Origin: CAKZSU01 sp044223895
GTDB taxonomy: Bacteria > Patescibacteriota > Microgenomatia > UBA10105 > UBA927
Reading direction: 5' to 3'
DNA: 15,102 nucleotides
NCBI GenBank assembly: GCA_044223895.1
Contig: JBGALL010000044.1
Span: 1-15,102 of the forward strand
Shown here in pieces: positions 1-8,028 of the stretch. Position 1 is the stretch's first letter. Every line of letters starts with the position of its first letter. The notes below the pieces were generated by a model. That model saw nothing but the letters and a program-made list of their open reading frames with translations. It was not told the origin of the DNA and did not search any database. Both the position numbers and the translations under genes were made by a program.

Positions 1-132
1 GCCGAACAGTTACAAAAGTTATTGAACCGAGTAGGGCTGCATGTGCGCATCGATGGAAAAGCAGGCAAAATAACATCCGATGCATATTTCAGCATTTCAG
101 GAAAATATTTAAAAGGAGACACACGCAGATAA
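1..132 (+). CDS. C-terminal 43 residues of an unrecognised protein (5' truncated by window)
   Basis: Frame 1 is open from the first base to a TAA at 130-132. The residues seen include a leucine-rich helix-like start (EQLQKLLNRVG), then HVRIDGKAGK and the tail ISGKYLKGDTRR. The basic, hydrophilic end suggests a soluble protein. I do not recognise the family from this fragment. It ends 15 bases before the next ATG, so the two genes are probably co-transcribed. Coding status is supported by the open frame and sensible composition only. Confidence 0.55.
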   Translation, partial: AEQLQKLLNRVGLHVRIDGKAGKITSDAYFSISGKYLKGDTRR

Positions 133-147
133 ACAGTATTAATAGAT

Positions 148-468
148 ATGGAAGTAGTGCAGATGAAACAACTAGAAAATCAATCATTCTTTAATTGGAA
201 GACACTGGAAGAACAACACAAGAATACTTTTAAAAGAGAGTATGTGGCCTGTCATGAACCCTATGAGTTCAATTGGATAACGGAACATGTGCTGGCCGTA
301 TTTCCGCAATTCAGAAAAAGCATGGTGGAGCGAGCGATAGAAGAGGTATGCCAGGAGATGAAGCACACACCGCGCAAGCGCCACGAATTTTTTGAACGGT
401 TGCAAGTGGCCTTAGAAACACAGAAGCTCACCACCAAGGAAGCCTTAAAAAAAGTGAGCAAGCTTTAA
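148..468 (+). CDS. small hypothetical protein, 106 aa, mostly helical
   Basis: An ATG at 148 opens a 106-codon frame; a second in-frame ATG at 163 would give 101 residues and cannot be excluded. The protein has no signal peptide or membrane segment. It is rich in charged residues and looks helical throughout, with the pattern CHEPYEFNW followed by an amphipathic stretch (residues about 40-70) and a basic PRKRHEFFERL region. I do not recognise a family. It starts 15 bases after the preceding stop and ends 58 bases before the seven-gene block. That gap shows no obvious terminator, so it might be read together with either neighbour. Its base composition is less AT-rich than the gene that follows. 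Confidence 0.65.
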   Translation: MEVVQMKQLENQSFFNWKTLEEQHKNTFKREYVACHEPYEFNWITEHVLAVFPQFRKSMVERAIEEVCQEMKHTPRKRHEFFERLQVALETQKLTTKEALKKVSKL

Positions 469-526
469 ACATACAACGGAGTAAGCCGAAAATCCGAAGA
501 AGAGTAGGCGCTGAAAGATAATTACA

Positions 527-1546
527 ATGGGAGCATTTCAAATTCTAGATTTAATCATTGGAATGGCCTTCGTCTACTTTTTATTAAGCTTAATCTGCGT
601 AGCTCTTCAAGAAATTAAAGCAAGGTGGCGAAATGAACGATCAAACAATTTGAAAAAGTGGATATACGACACTTTTCAAAATGAAGGAGACAAAAATGAA
701 TTAGGTAAAAGGCTTTGGGATAACATTATAATAGACGGATTGACACAAGAAGACAAGGCTGCCTCTTACATACCGAAGGATGTTTTTGTAAGTGCCTTGT
801 TTGATGAAATTCACTACAATTCAAATGATAAGGAAGAGAGAAAAAAAGGTGGAATTGGTGAAAATGGCTCAACCAAAGAACCCTACGATTTTAACTCAAT
901 TCGCGAATCAATTGAGACATCAACATTGTTGCCCAACCGGATAAAAAGAGTGCTGCGACAAATTCACAGCGAGTCTTATGGAAACTTGGAGAGTTTCAAA
1001 GACAGACTTGAACGTTGGTTTGAAAATGCGATGGAAAGAAACGCTGGCACGTTTAAGAAAAATGCTCAAAAATCAGTCTTGGTTTTTTCACTGATTGTAA
1101 CAGCAGCCTTAAATGTAGATTCTATCAAACTGATTAAATATTTCTATGAAAATCCAGCCGAAGCGGCAAGGGTAGCCGATGCCACAGAAAAGATGATCAA
1201 CGATTCCAAAACAAAGCAAGCATTGGATTCCATCGATAGTCAATCTGTAAAAAGCCTAATTCAAAGTGTAAACACAAATATCGAAAATTTGAATAGACTA
1301 AAGCTTCCCATGGGGTGGGACGGCTTCGCATGGAGTGATTTTGTGTGCTCAACAAAAGGTTGGGAAAGTATTTCAATACTAGGTTGGTTAATTACAGCCA
1401 TTGCCGTTTCCTTAGGTGCTCCCTTTTGGTATGATACGCTCAATAAGCTTGTAGATCTCCGTTCGGCTGGTAAAAAACCAACGACAGCAACAGCATCCAA
1501 TACTAACACCTCCCCCTCTACCACTAACGATAACACTATAGGCTAA
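527..1546 (+). CDS. inner-membrane protein of an uncharacterised family with N-terminal and paired C-terminal membrane segments, 339 aa
   Basis: Residues about 5-27 form a membrane segment (IGMAFVYFLLSLICVA) followed directly by charged residues. A charged soluble domain of roughly 150 residues follows. A second segment lies at about 183-205 (VLVFSLIVTAALN), then a helical soluble stretch with PMGWDGFAW, and a third segment at about 282-302 leading into GAPFWYDTLNKLVDLRS. The tail after residue 318 is Thr/Ser/Asn-rich and disordered. From memory, the start (LxLLSLICxAxxE), the middle (FENAMERNAGTFKKN before a membrane helix) and the GAPFW-LNK-LRS-GKKP end recur in many bacterial hypothetical proteins from several phyla, with no assigned function. 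Its stop overlaps the next start as TAATG, so translation is probably coupled to the protease gene. It may anchor or sense for that protease; this is inference. Confidence 0.85.
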   Translation: MGAFQILDLIIGMAFVYFLLSLICVALQEIKARWRNERSNNLKKWIYDTFQNEGDKNELGKRLWDNIIIDGLTQEDKAASYIPKDVFVSALFDEIHYNSNDKEERKKGGIGENGSTKEPYDFNSIRESIETSTLLPNRIKRVLRQIHSESYGNLESFKDRLERWFENAMERNAGTFKKNAQKSVLVFSLIVTAALNVDSIKLIKYFYENPAEAARVADATEKMINDSKTKQALDSIDSQSVKSLIQSVNTNIENLNRLKLPMGWDGFAWSDFVCSTKGWESISILGWLITAIAVSLGAPFWYDTLNKLVDLRSAGKKPTTATASNTNTSPSTTNDNTIG

Positions 1547-2586
1547 TGAAAGCAAGAGTTATATCGAAGCTCAATAAAAGGTTGTGGCCTAGTACCAAGA
1601 ATACACCGCTTCCGAATCCACTCAATCCCAATGATATAATTGAGATTGTTGAAGAAGTCGATGGAGAAGCTGTGATACCAGTAAACAATAAATGGTATAA
1701 AACGGACAGAGGATTTTATGTATGGAGTGGGGGTATACTAAAGGAATCGGCAGATATTGCCTTAAGTTCTAATCAATACTGGTTAAATCAATATGGCATT
1801 CAAGATATTTGGAAGCGGGGCATAACTGGAAAGGGTGTAAAGATTGCGATACTTGATACAGGTGTTGCTTATCCCCATCCCGATTTGAAATTAAATCCAG
1901 AAATGTTTCATGATGTAACAGGAAGCCAGACAGGAGTAAAGGATCTTGATGGTCATGGCACACACTGTGTTGGAATTATCTGTGGTGGAACATCAAATAG
2001 ACCATATGGAGTTGCATATGAAGCAAGCATTTATGTTTGCAAAGTAACTCATGACTTAGCTGGTGATGATGACTATTTTCTCAAAAAGGCCGTTGATTGG
2101 GCGGTCGAACAAAAGGTCGATATTATATCAATAAGTAAAGGGCAGCCAAATGAAAATTCAGAGTTAGAAAAGTCATTAGAAATAGCTTTAAAAGATAAAA
2201 TTCTTGTTGTTGCAAGCGCTGGAAATATCCTAGCTGGGCTTCCTAGTAATAACATCTATTACCCTGCAAGATATAAAAGCGTTTTGTCTGTTGGTGGGCT
2301 TGATTACATTCAAAAACCCCTAGAAGATTCAATTTTATCTGGAGAAACCAACTTGTTTGGACCGGGGAAAAATATTTTGTCATCAGATATTAATCTTGGG
2401 CGTAAGATACGATCAGGATCAAGCCAAGCTGCGCCATTTGTAGCTGGGGTTTGTGCATTGTTACTTCAGCAGTCTAGAGTATTGAACCAACCTATTGATC
2501 CAATTGAAATCAAATCGATTTTAATTCGAAACTCCAGTCATTCAAAAAAAATAAACATTCTAAACTTGAACAATCTATTTAAATAA
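1546..2586 (+). CDS. S8 subtilisin-like serine protease with N-terminal SH3-like domain, 346 aa
   Basis: The subtilase triad is complete: Asp104 in AILDTGVAYPHPDL, His137 in DGHGTHCVG, Ser293 in GSSQAAPFVAG, with oxyanion Asn227 in VVASAGN. The serine motif is GSSQAAP rather than the usual GTSMAAP. Residues about 1-63, ending WYKTDRGFYVWSGG, resemble a bacterial SH3 (SH3b) domain, with the pattern of a small beta barrel closing on W-YK...YVWSG. There is no signal peptide, so the enzyme is predicted to stay in the cytoplasm, unlike most secreted subtilases. There is also no obvious I9-type propeptide. The catalytic domain spans about residues 75-345 and is compact for the family. The ATG overlaps the previous stop (TAATG), and the next gene starts 6 bases after its stop. 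The SH3-like part may bind a peptide or partner protein; that is inference. Confidence 0.92.
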   Translation: MKARVISKLNKRLWPSTKNTPLPNPLNPNDIIEIVEEVDGEAVIPVNNKWYKTDRGFYVWSGGILKESADIALSSNQYWLNQYGIQDIWKRGITGKGVKIAILDTGVAYPHPDLKLNPEMFHDVTGSQTGVKDLDGHGTHCVGIICGGTSNRPYGVAYEASIYVCKVTHDLAGDDDYFLKKAVDWAVEQKVDIISISKGQPNENSELEKSLEIALKDKILVVASAGNILAGLPSNNIYYPARYKSVLSVGGLDYIQKPLEDSILSGETNLFGPGKNILSSDINLGRKIRSGSSQAAPFVAGVCALLLQQSRVLNQPIDPIEIKSILIRNSSHSKKINILNLNNLFK

Positions 2587-2592
2587 TGATTT

Positions 2593-4563
2593 ATGAAAAC
2601 TCAGCTAATCTTGCTTAGTCTTACGCTTCTTGTCTTAACAAACGTATTCGGGCAGTCTTCTTATTACGATGCCGTTGAACTTGGGAAATTAAATACAACA
2701 GACGTTGGGGGAAAATTAATTTTCTCAAAAAATGATAGCTCTCATTTAGTAAAGGTTTTAAAAAGGCTTTACCCAAATTCGACTACATACTCTGAACTTG
2801 CCAATAAATTCTCCTCAAATCCATTCATCAGATTACCAGTTCTGACAAATATGTCTTCGAGAACGCCATATAATATCTCGTCCATAAATTCCGAAAGGAT
2901 TAGTTTAGGATCTCTTGGCGGCCTCGATGTCACCAATATTGCCGATGGTATTGCTCAGTTTCTTATAGAACGTGCTAATGAAGAAATTAACGTCTGGTTT
3001 TTTCAGAAGTTCAAAGACGATCTAAAAGCCAATGAAGAGCTAAGGACATTGTTCCCAACAACAAATGGATTTATTCAAGTAACGGAACCTTACCAGTATG
3101 CGCAAAATTTGCAACTTCTTCACGAAGCCTTCAAGAAAGATCTAAGTGCGATCATTGAAAATTTGGAGACACTAGCAACCTCAGCCAAATATCAAAAATT
3201 GAGTGAAACTAACATTGAATTAAAAAGTGCCTTGTTAGGATTAGCAGGTGCCAGTATTGTAGGCAAATTAAAGAAAGGGATTCATCCGGCAGACGTTATA
3301 GATTCTCTAGGTCAAAAAAAATACCTTAAAGGCGTTGGGAATAATTTATATTCAAGTGTTCGATTGCTTTCAATTGCTTCGCAAAGCTTGCGTGATAGTA
3401 CAAAAGGCAAGGGCTACATTAACGCCAAAGCTTTTAAGGAAAATGTTCTTAATGAAAAAATTACGTTTCAGATTTATTTAGGACTACTTTATCAAGAGCT
3501 TGAAGGTGTCTACTTTTATAAAAACGTAAGAAGTGTTGGTGATTCTATAAAAATCCAAGATGTTCTAAAGAATAATGCCAAAATTATCTTAGACACAAAA
3601 GACTTTGGACTTGGTTTAGTAGCTAGGCTCAACCAGTTAGAAAATGATTTGGAAAAATTAAGAAAGAAAACTGACACAATAGATGTCAAGTACACTGACT
3701 ATTACAAGTTTTTTAATTCAACCATTGATTTGGTTGAGTTTGGAGTGGACGCTAATCACTTCTTCCCAGCTTCATGGCTTCCCATTCCTACTGAAAGAAA
3801 AAAGGAAATCAAAAATTTTATTTATGTAGCACGGCAAGGGAATGAAATTTATAAAAATGTAAATGAAAAGAATTATAGCCTTGCTGTACTTAATTTCTCT
3901 CTTGTTTATGATACTCTTTTCAAAAAATACCAAGATAAACTAAAGCTAGTTTCAACGCCTAAGTTTATCAAGTATGCTGGATTTATGGCCGCGGTGGCAC
4001 AAGCCGAAACACCTACTGATGTGAAGGCTGCGCTGAAGGCGGCAGCTTTGCCAGCGGGCAGTGCATCAATAAAAAAACAAACTCCATGTAACATTTCAAT
4101 AAATAGTTACCTAGGGTTTCATTGGGGAGACGAGTACTTAGAGAAGACTACGTCTTCAAATCCAGGGTGGAGTTCAATTTGGGGAGTCTCAGCACCTATT
4201 GGAATTGCTTTCAGCAAACAATTGAATTTTCCGTTCAAAAATGGGTCTATAAGCTTATTCACATCTATTATCGATTTAGGTGCTGTTGTAAACTATAGAC
4301 TGAAGGATGATAAAACGGCTCAACTTCCAGAAATAAAACTTGAAAACATTCTTGCTCCAGGTGCTTATTTGATTTACGGCATTCCAAAGACACCCATTTC
4401 TTTCGGGTACGGTTGGCAAAAAGGTCCTCAATTGAGACAGGTTAACATACCAGACCCGAATAACTCAGGGCAATTTAAAAACGATGTACTAAACGGTTAT
4501 CGTTGGACAATCTTTATAGCAGTAGATATCCCTCTTTTTAATCTATATACCAAATCAAAATAA
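2593..4563 (+). CDS. secreted protein with helical body and predicted beta-rich, outer-membrane-like C-terminus, 656 aa
   Basis: The N-terminus is a clear signal peptide (lysine, hydrophobic core LILLSLTLLVLTNVFG, probable cleavage after FGQ near residue 21). Residues about 110-480 are largely helical, with heptad-like stretches around 340-360 (LNQLENDLEKLRKK). From about residue 498 the character changes: alternating hydrophobic/aromatic strands with Gly and Asn turns (INSYLGFHWGDEYL, SIWGVSAPIGIAF, ISLFTSIIDLGAVVNY, GAYLIYG, PISFGYGWQ) and a final strand WTIFIAVDIPLFNLY. That is the look of an outer-membrane beta barrel or a barrel-like translocating end in Bacteroidota, with roughly 8 candidate strands. 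The short Lys-Ser-Lys tail after the last aromatic is slightly atypical of a classic terminal Phe. I cannot name the family. It sits 6 bases after the protease gene and just before the amidohydrolase, so it is the envelope part of the same unit. Confidence 0.88.
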   Translation: MKTQLILLSLTLLVLTNVFGQSSYYDAVELGKLNTTDVGGKLIFSKNDSSHLVKVLKRLYPNSTTYSELANKFSSNPFIRLPVLTNMSSRTPYNISSINSERISLGSLGGLDVTNIADGIAQFLIERANEEINVWFFQKFKDDLKANEELRTLFPTTNGFIQVTEPYQYAQNLQLLHEAFKKDLSAIIENLETLATSAKYQKLSETNIELKSALLGLAGASIVGKLKKGIHPADVIDSLGQKKYLKGVGNNLYSSVRLLSIASQSLRDSTKGKGYINAKAFKENVLNEKITFQIYLGLLYQELEGVYFYKNVRSVGDSIKIQDVLKNNAKIILDTKDFGLGLVARLNQLENDLEKLRKKTDTIDVKYTDYYKFFNSTIDLVEFGVDANHFFPASWLPIPTERKKEIKNFIYVARQGNEIYKNVNEKNYSLAVLNFSLVYDTLFKKYQDKLKLVSTPKFIKYAGFMAAVAQAETPTDVKAALKAAALPAGSASIKKQTPCNISINSYLGFHWGDEYLEKTTSSNPGWSSIWGVSAPIGIAFSKQLNFPFKNGSISLFTSIIDLGAVVNYRLKDDKTAQLPEIKLENILAPGAYLIYGIPKTPISFGYGWQKGPQLRQVNIPDPNNSGQFKNDVLNGYRWTIFIAVDIPLFNLYTKSK

Positions 4564-4569
4564 TGGTTG

Positions 4570-5871
4570 ATGAGTACAATTACAAGTAGCCACCCTCAAC
4601 TTATTCCGGGAAAACCTCGCATGTTCAATACGCACGCGCATTGCTTTACTATTAAGCATGTACCAAATTATTTTGCAAGAGGTTACGCGTGGATACCTAT
4701 TCGCATCTCACAACTTATCAAATGGGGCGTGTTAAAATGGGCGATCAATAAAATGCCCGGATGGTTGCGCAAGCCTGGTATTGACCGGCTTATAACCTTG
4801 CTCAAGTTTATGGACATGGATACGCAAGAAAAGATTTTTAAAAATCTGATGCAGTTCTATCCACAAAACACAGGCTTAGTCATGCTTACTATGGATATGG
4901 AGTACATGCAAGCCGAAGAGCCTCCAATAAAATTTAGAGATCAATTAGAAGAGTTGGCTATTTCCAAATCAAAGCCTGAATACAAAAACATCCTCTACCC
5001 TTTCGTATTTGTTGATCCAAGACGAGTTGCCCCCAAACCGAACACATGGGAAGTAAGTATTGAAAATACTTTTATAGGAGAAATATTTTTAAACAAAATA
5101 GAAGAATATGTACAGCAGGGTATTTACCAAGGCATTAAACTTTATCCTGCCATTGGTTATTTCCCGTTTGATATTCGATTGAGGCCCGTCTATGACCTTG
5201 CACTAAAATATAATCTCCCCATTGTCAGTCATGTCATTGAGGGGGTGGTACATTTTAGAGGTGAACAAGAATACCCAATTCATCCTTATACCCAAAAGCT
5301 GTTACTCGGAAAATCCGCAAAAGAATTACAAACGCATTTTACTAATCCTCTCAATTTTGAAATTCTACTAAATCCACAACACCTATCAAAGCATTGGAAT
5401 ATTTCAATGGCAGAAGCAGAAAAGTACAGTAATCTTAAAATTTGTTTGGGGCATTTTGGCGGAGAAGATGAATGGGTCAATTATATCAGAAACCCTTGGC
5501 TTCCATCAACCACTCAAGAGTTTGCATCGCTTGATCTCGAGCATTGGAATCCTGGCAGCAAGGAAAACTACAGTTGGTTTAATATCTGTTGCGATCTGAT
5601 GAGAAAATATCCAAATGTATATGCCGATATCAGCTACACTGGGGCATTTCCATCTGTATATAATTTACTGAAGATTATGTTGCAAACCGATGAAGCCATA
5701 CGCAACAAGACTCTGTTTGGCACCGATTTCTACGTAGTAAGTAAAGCTATTTCCGAACGAGAGTTTGCACTTAACATCCGGGCGGCACTAGGTGAAGAAT
5801 TGTTTCACTTGATAGCTCGTACAAATCCCGTAGTTTTTCTAAGCAATCAAGTCCATGTAGTGCCCTCTTAA
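4570..5871 (+). CDS. amidohydrolase-2-family metal-dependent hydrolase, 433 aa
   Basis: Metal-site signatures of the amidohydrolase superfamily (PF04909-like) appear in order: His22-x-His24 in FNTHAHCFT after beta strand 1, Lys190 in GIKLYPAIGY, His221 in PIVSHVIEG, His295 in CLGHFGG and Asp386 in FGTDFY. These are what a TIM-barrel hydrolase or decarboxylase of the ACMSD/amidohydrolase_2 type needs, so the enzyme is probably active. There is no signal peptide, so it is predicted cytoplasmic. I prefer the ATG at 4570 to the in-frame TTG at 4567; it lies 6 bases after the preceding stop. The substrate is unknown. Family members act on cyclic amides, esters or carboxylated rings, and none can be chosen here. 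Insertions (residues about 40-95 and 225-275) make it longer than many relatives. A second, different amidohydrolase-fold enzyme closes the same operon. Confidence 0.9.
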   Translation: MSTITSSHPQLIPGKPRMFNTHAHCFTIKHVPNYFARGYAWIPIRISQLIKWGVLKWAINKMPGWLRKPGIDRLITLLKFMDMDTQEKIFKNLMQFYPQNTGLVMLTMDMEYMQAEEPPIKFRDQLEELAISKSKPEYKNILYPFVFVDPRRVAPKPNTWEVSIENTFIGEIFLNKIEEYVQQGIYQGIKLYPAIGYFPFDIRLRPVYDLALKYNLPIVSHVIEGVVHFRGEQEYPIHPYTQKLLLGKSAKELQTHFTNPLNFEILLNPQHLSKHWNISMAEAEKYSNLKICLGHFGGEDEWVNYIRNPWLPSTTQEFASLDLEHWNPGSKENYSWFNICCDLMRKYPNVYADISYTGAFPSVYNLLKIMLQTDEAIRNKTLFGTDFYVVSKAISEREFALNIRAALGEELFHLIARTNPVVFLSNQVHVVPS

Positions 5872-5883
5872 ATTTACAGAATC

Positions 5884-7221
5884 ATGGAACACAAAGAACG
5901 CGATCTTGGATTTTTCAATGGAATAAAAGCTGAGCTTATTCCGCTGATCATTGGTCTTGTCTCATTTTCATTAGTCGTAGACAGTGCGCTCAATCAATTG
6001 GAATCACTTTTCTTTATTGATGATGAGTCAGGCATTCATCTATTTATAATAGTTTATTTCTTATTCCCCGTTGTGATGATTCTTGGATGGCTATCCATCA
6101 TGAATCACCGCGATGGACTAAAGAATATTCTGATGAAAACCAAAGGGGCGACTCTCACGATCGTGCTGATCATATTCGCTGGTTTTATTCTATTGTTGCT
6201 TGCCATCTATACACTCAACGTTCAACAATTTTTGGTAGCTGCTCTCCTTCAATTTGGTCTAATCCTTGTTTACCTTTTACTGGTCAGTATATTTGATCGG
6301 AAAAGAAATTATAAGTACAAACGCGAGTACCGACAAGCCGGCATGCAATTGGGCATTGTCTTTACTGCACTTTGCCTTTTCTGGACACTTTACTTTAGCG
6401 CCAGCATTTATAAAGGTGAATTCAAAACACAATGGGAAAATCGCGATACAACGCTAAATGTACTCATATCCAATGGTGCTAAAGAACGCACGATTTATGA
6501 ATCTAAGTCGAAAGCTGCTAAAGAGTTAGTGAACTATCTTCAAGACTTCTCTTTATTGCCCAAGCACCCGGTTCCACTATTAGATGTACAAAAACTAAGC
6601 TGGCAATACGTCACTGAAAAGCATCACCTTCAGTTTCATACATTGCTTGGCAACGATAGTCTCAACAATCTGGCCGACCTTGCCGTTGATGAGTTTACCA
6701 CTAGACGCAAAGTAAATTTAGATAGTGTCAAGTATATCGTTAACCGAATACAAGATCAGGCGTTGCATACGTACAAAGCAGCATGGGCGCCCTGGCTTCG
6801 TGTTATTCAGTTTGAGGGGTTAATAATCTTTAATCTGCTGCTGTTATTTTTACTCGTAGTCTGGTATCATGCATATAAAAGCCAACTCACGGCAAACGAC
6901 TCCAACGATTACTCAGAAATTACTATATCAAAAATCAGCATCTATCTGTTATTTCTTCTCATCATTCCATTTTTCAAACCCATACAAGAAGAAACCATCA
7001 GCTTTGGCAAGCCATACGTAGGCAATGAAAACTCCATTGGCACAATCATTAATAACAAATACGAAGTAGAATCCAAGCCGTGCAATTGCCCAACACCACA
7101 AAGTATCGAGTATGACACCCTGGCAAAAAAGGTGAAGAATGAATTGAAAAAAGATCTGGATGAAATAGATGAGCAATTAAAACAAGTGAAAAAATATCCC
7201 CAAAAGCAGCAAGTGCCATGA
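5884..7221 (+). CDS. seven-segment inner-membrane protein with large loop and charged helical tail, 445 aa
   Basis: Seven hydrophobic segments are visible at about residues 17-37, 51-73, 89-111, 116-136, 153-173, 305-329 and 350-367. Between segments 5 and 6 lies a loop of about 130 residues containing several aromatic and charged residues (LLPKHPVPLLDVQKLSWQY). After the last segment come about 78 residues that include CNCP and then a Lys/Glu-rich helix (KKVKNELKKDLDEIDEQLKQ) likely to form a coiled coil. Assigning sides by the positive-inside rule is uncertain; basic residues cluster after segment 4 (DRKRNYKYKREYR), suggesting that loop is cytoplasmic and the big loop is periplasmic. I do not recognise the family. 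The stop overlaps the next start as ATGA, which pairs it closely with the exported coiled-coil protein. A physical complex through the tail and that partner is a reasonable guess. Confidence 0.85.
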   Translation: MEHKERDLGFFNGIKAELIPLIIGLVSFSLVVDSALNQLESLFFIDDESGIHLFIIVYFLFPVVMILGWLSIMNHRDGLKNILMKTKGATLTIVLIIFAGFILLLLAIYTLNVQQFLVAALLQFGLILVYLLLVSIFDRKRNYKYKREYRQAGMQLGIVFTALCLFWTLYFSASIYKGEFKTQWENRDTTLNVLISNGAKERTIYESKSKAAKELVNYLQDFSLLPKHPVPLLDVQKLSWQYVTEKHHLQFHTLLGNDSLNNLADLAVDEFTTRRKVNLDSVKYIVNRIQDQALHTYKAAWAPWLRVIQFEGLIIFNLLLLFLLVVWYHAYKSQLTANDSNDYSEITISKISIYLLFLLIIPFFKPIQEETISFGKPYVGNENSIGTIINNKYEVESKPCNCPTPQSIEYDTLAKKVKNELKKDLDEIDEQLKQVKKYPQKQQVP

Positions 7222-8015
7222 AAAAAACGATCCTTAGTTACATCACCTGTTTTATTTTTTCAGTAACCTTCAGTCAATCTGATCTTGAAAAATTGGAAGC
7301 AATTGAAAAAGATTATGCCAACATTGATAATGCAGTTTTCTTGATAGAAGAAATCTCCACATTGGGTTTGAAGGATGGACTGAAACAAATCCAAGATTGT
7401 ATTCAAAATGAAAAATTGGCTCCTTTTAAAGATCGGCTAATTAAACTAGCTGCATGGATGGAAGCACATACCACACAGTCCATGATAAGCAAATCCATTA
7501 GTAGCATTACATCCATCTACATAAAGAATAAAATCGATCACTATAACTCATTCACCAACGGATACTACACTTTACAAATCCAACAACTCTATCACCATAC
7601 AAGGCGGTTATTTGAGATGGTGGTTGGAAACGAAAAAGTGTTTGACGAAAATAGTCTTAGTATTTATTATCAATTTCGAAACGAGCTGCGGCAAATGATA
7701 GAAAACGAACTAACGAAGCGCGAATTGACTCAGCAAATATCCACTCTTCAAGGAGAAGTTCGAGCGCTTCAAACATCCATGAACATATTAAAAACAACTG
7801 TGGATAAAAATCATAGCGAATTAAAATCCAAGTCCAATACAATCCATCAGCTTACCGATGATCAACAGCGCGATGAGCGCGTAGGGCAACTATTTAGAAG
7901 TCGAAAATGGCGATACTCAGCTATACGATTTACAAAACATCAGATAGATTCCATCACGCTTGGAAAAACTCGAAAACTAGCACGCAAAGATTTGAAAAAA
8001 GCGTTGAAGAATTAA
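7218..8015 (+). CDS. exported coiled-coil protein, 265 aa
   Basis: The N-terminus MKKTILSYITCFIFSVTFSQ is a signal peptide with likely cleavage after FSQ (about residue 20). No lipobox cysteine follows it, so a soluble periplasmic protein is more likely than a lipoprotein. The body is helical. Residues about 163-215 show a heptad pattern (LTQQISTLQGEVRALQTSM and onward) consistent with a coiled coil, and the C-terminus is strongly basic (KTRKLARKDLKKALKN). The family is not recognised. It overlaps the preceding membrane-protein gene by 4 bases (ATGA) and ends 13 bases before the M19-like hydrolase. Coupled translation with a membrane protein carrying its own charged helix suggests the two proteins meet; that is inference. 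Confidence 0.85.
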   Translation: MKKTILSYITCFIFSVTFSQSDLEKLEAIEKDYANIDNAVFLIEEISTLGLKDGLKQIQDCIQNEKLAPFKDRLIKLAAWMEAHTTQSMISKSISSITSIYIKNKIDHYNSFTNGYYTLQIQQLYHHTRRLFEMVVGNEKVFDENSLSIYYQFRNELRQMIENELTKRELTQQISTLQGEVRALQTSMNILKTTVDKNHSELKSKSNTIHQLTDDQQRDERVGQLFRSRKWRYSAIRFTKHQIDSITLGKTRKLARKDLKKALKN

Positions 8016-8028
8016 CCAAAATTTTTTC

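Noticed and set aside
4567..4569. TTG as start of the amidohydrolase
   Set aside because: The adjacent in-frame ATG at 4570 is the simpler start; the same reasoning favours ATG 11513 over TTG 11504 for the SIR2 gene.
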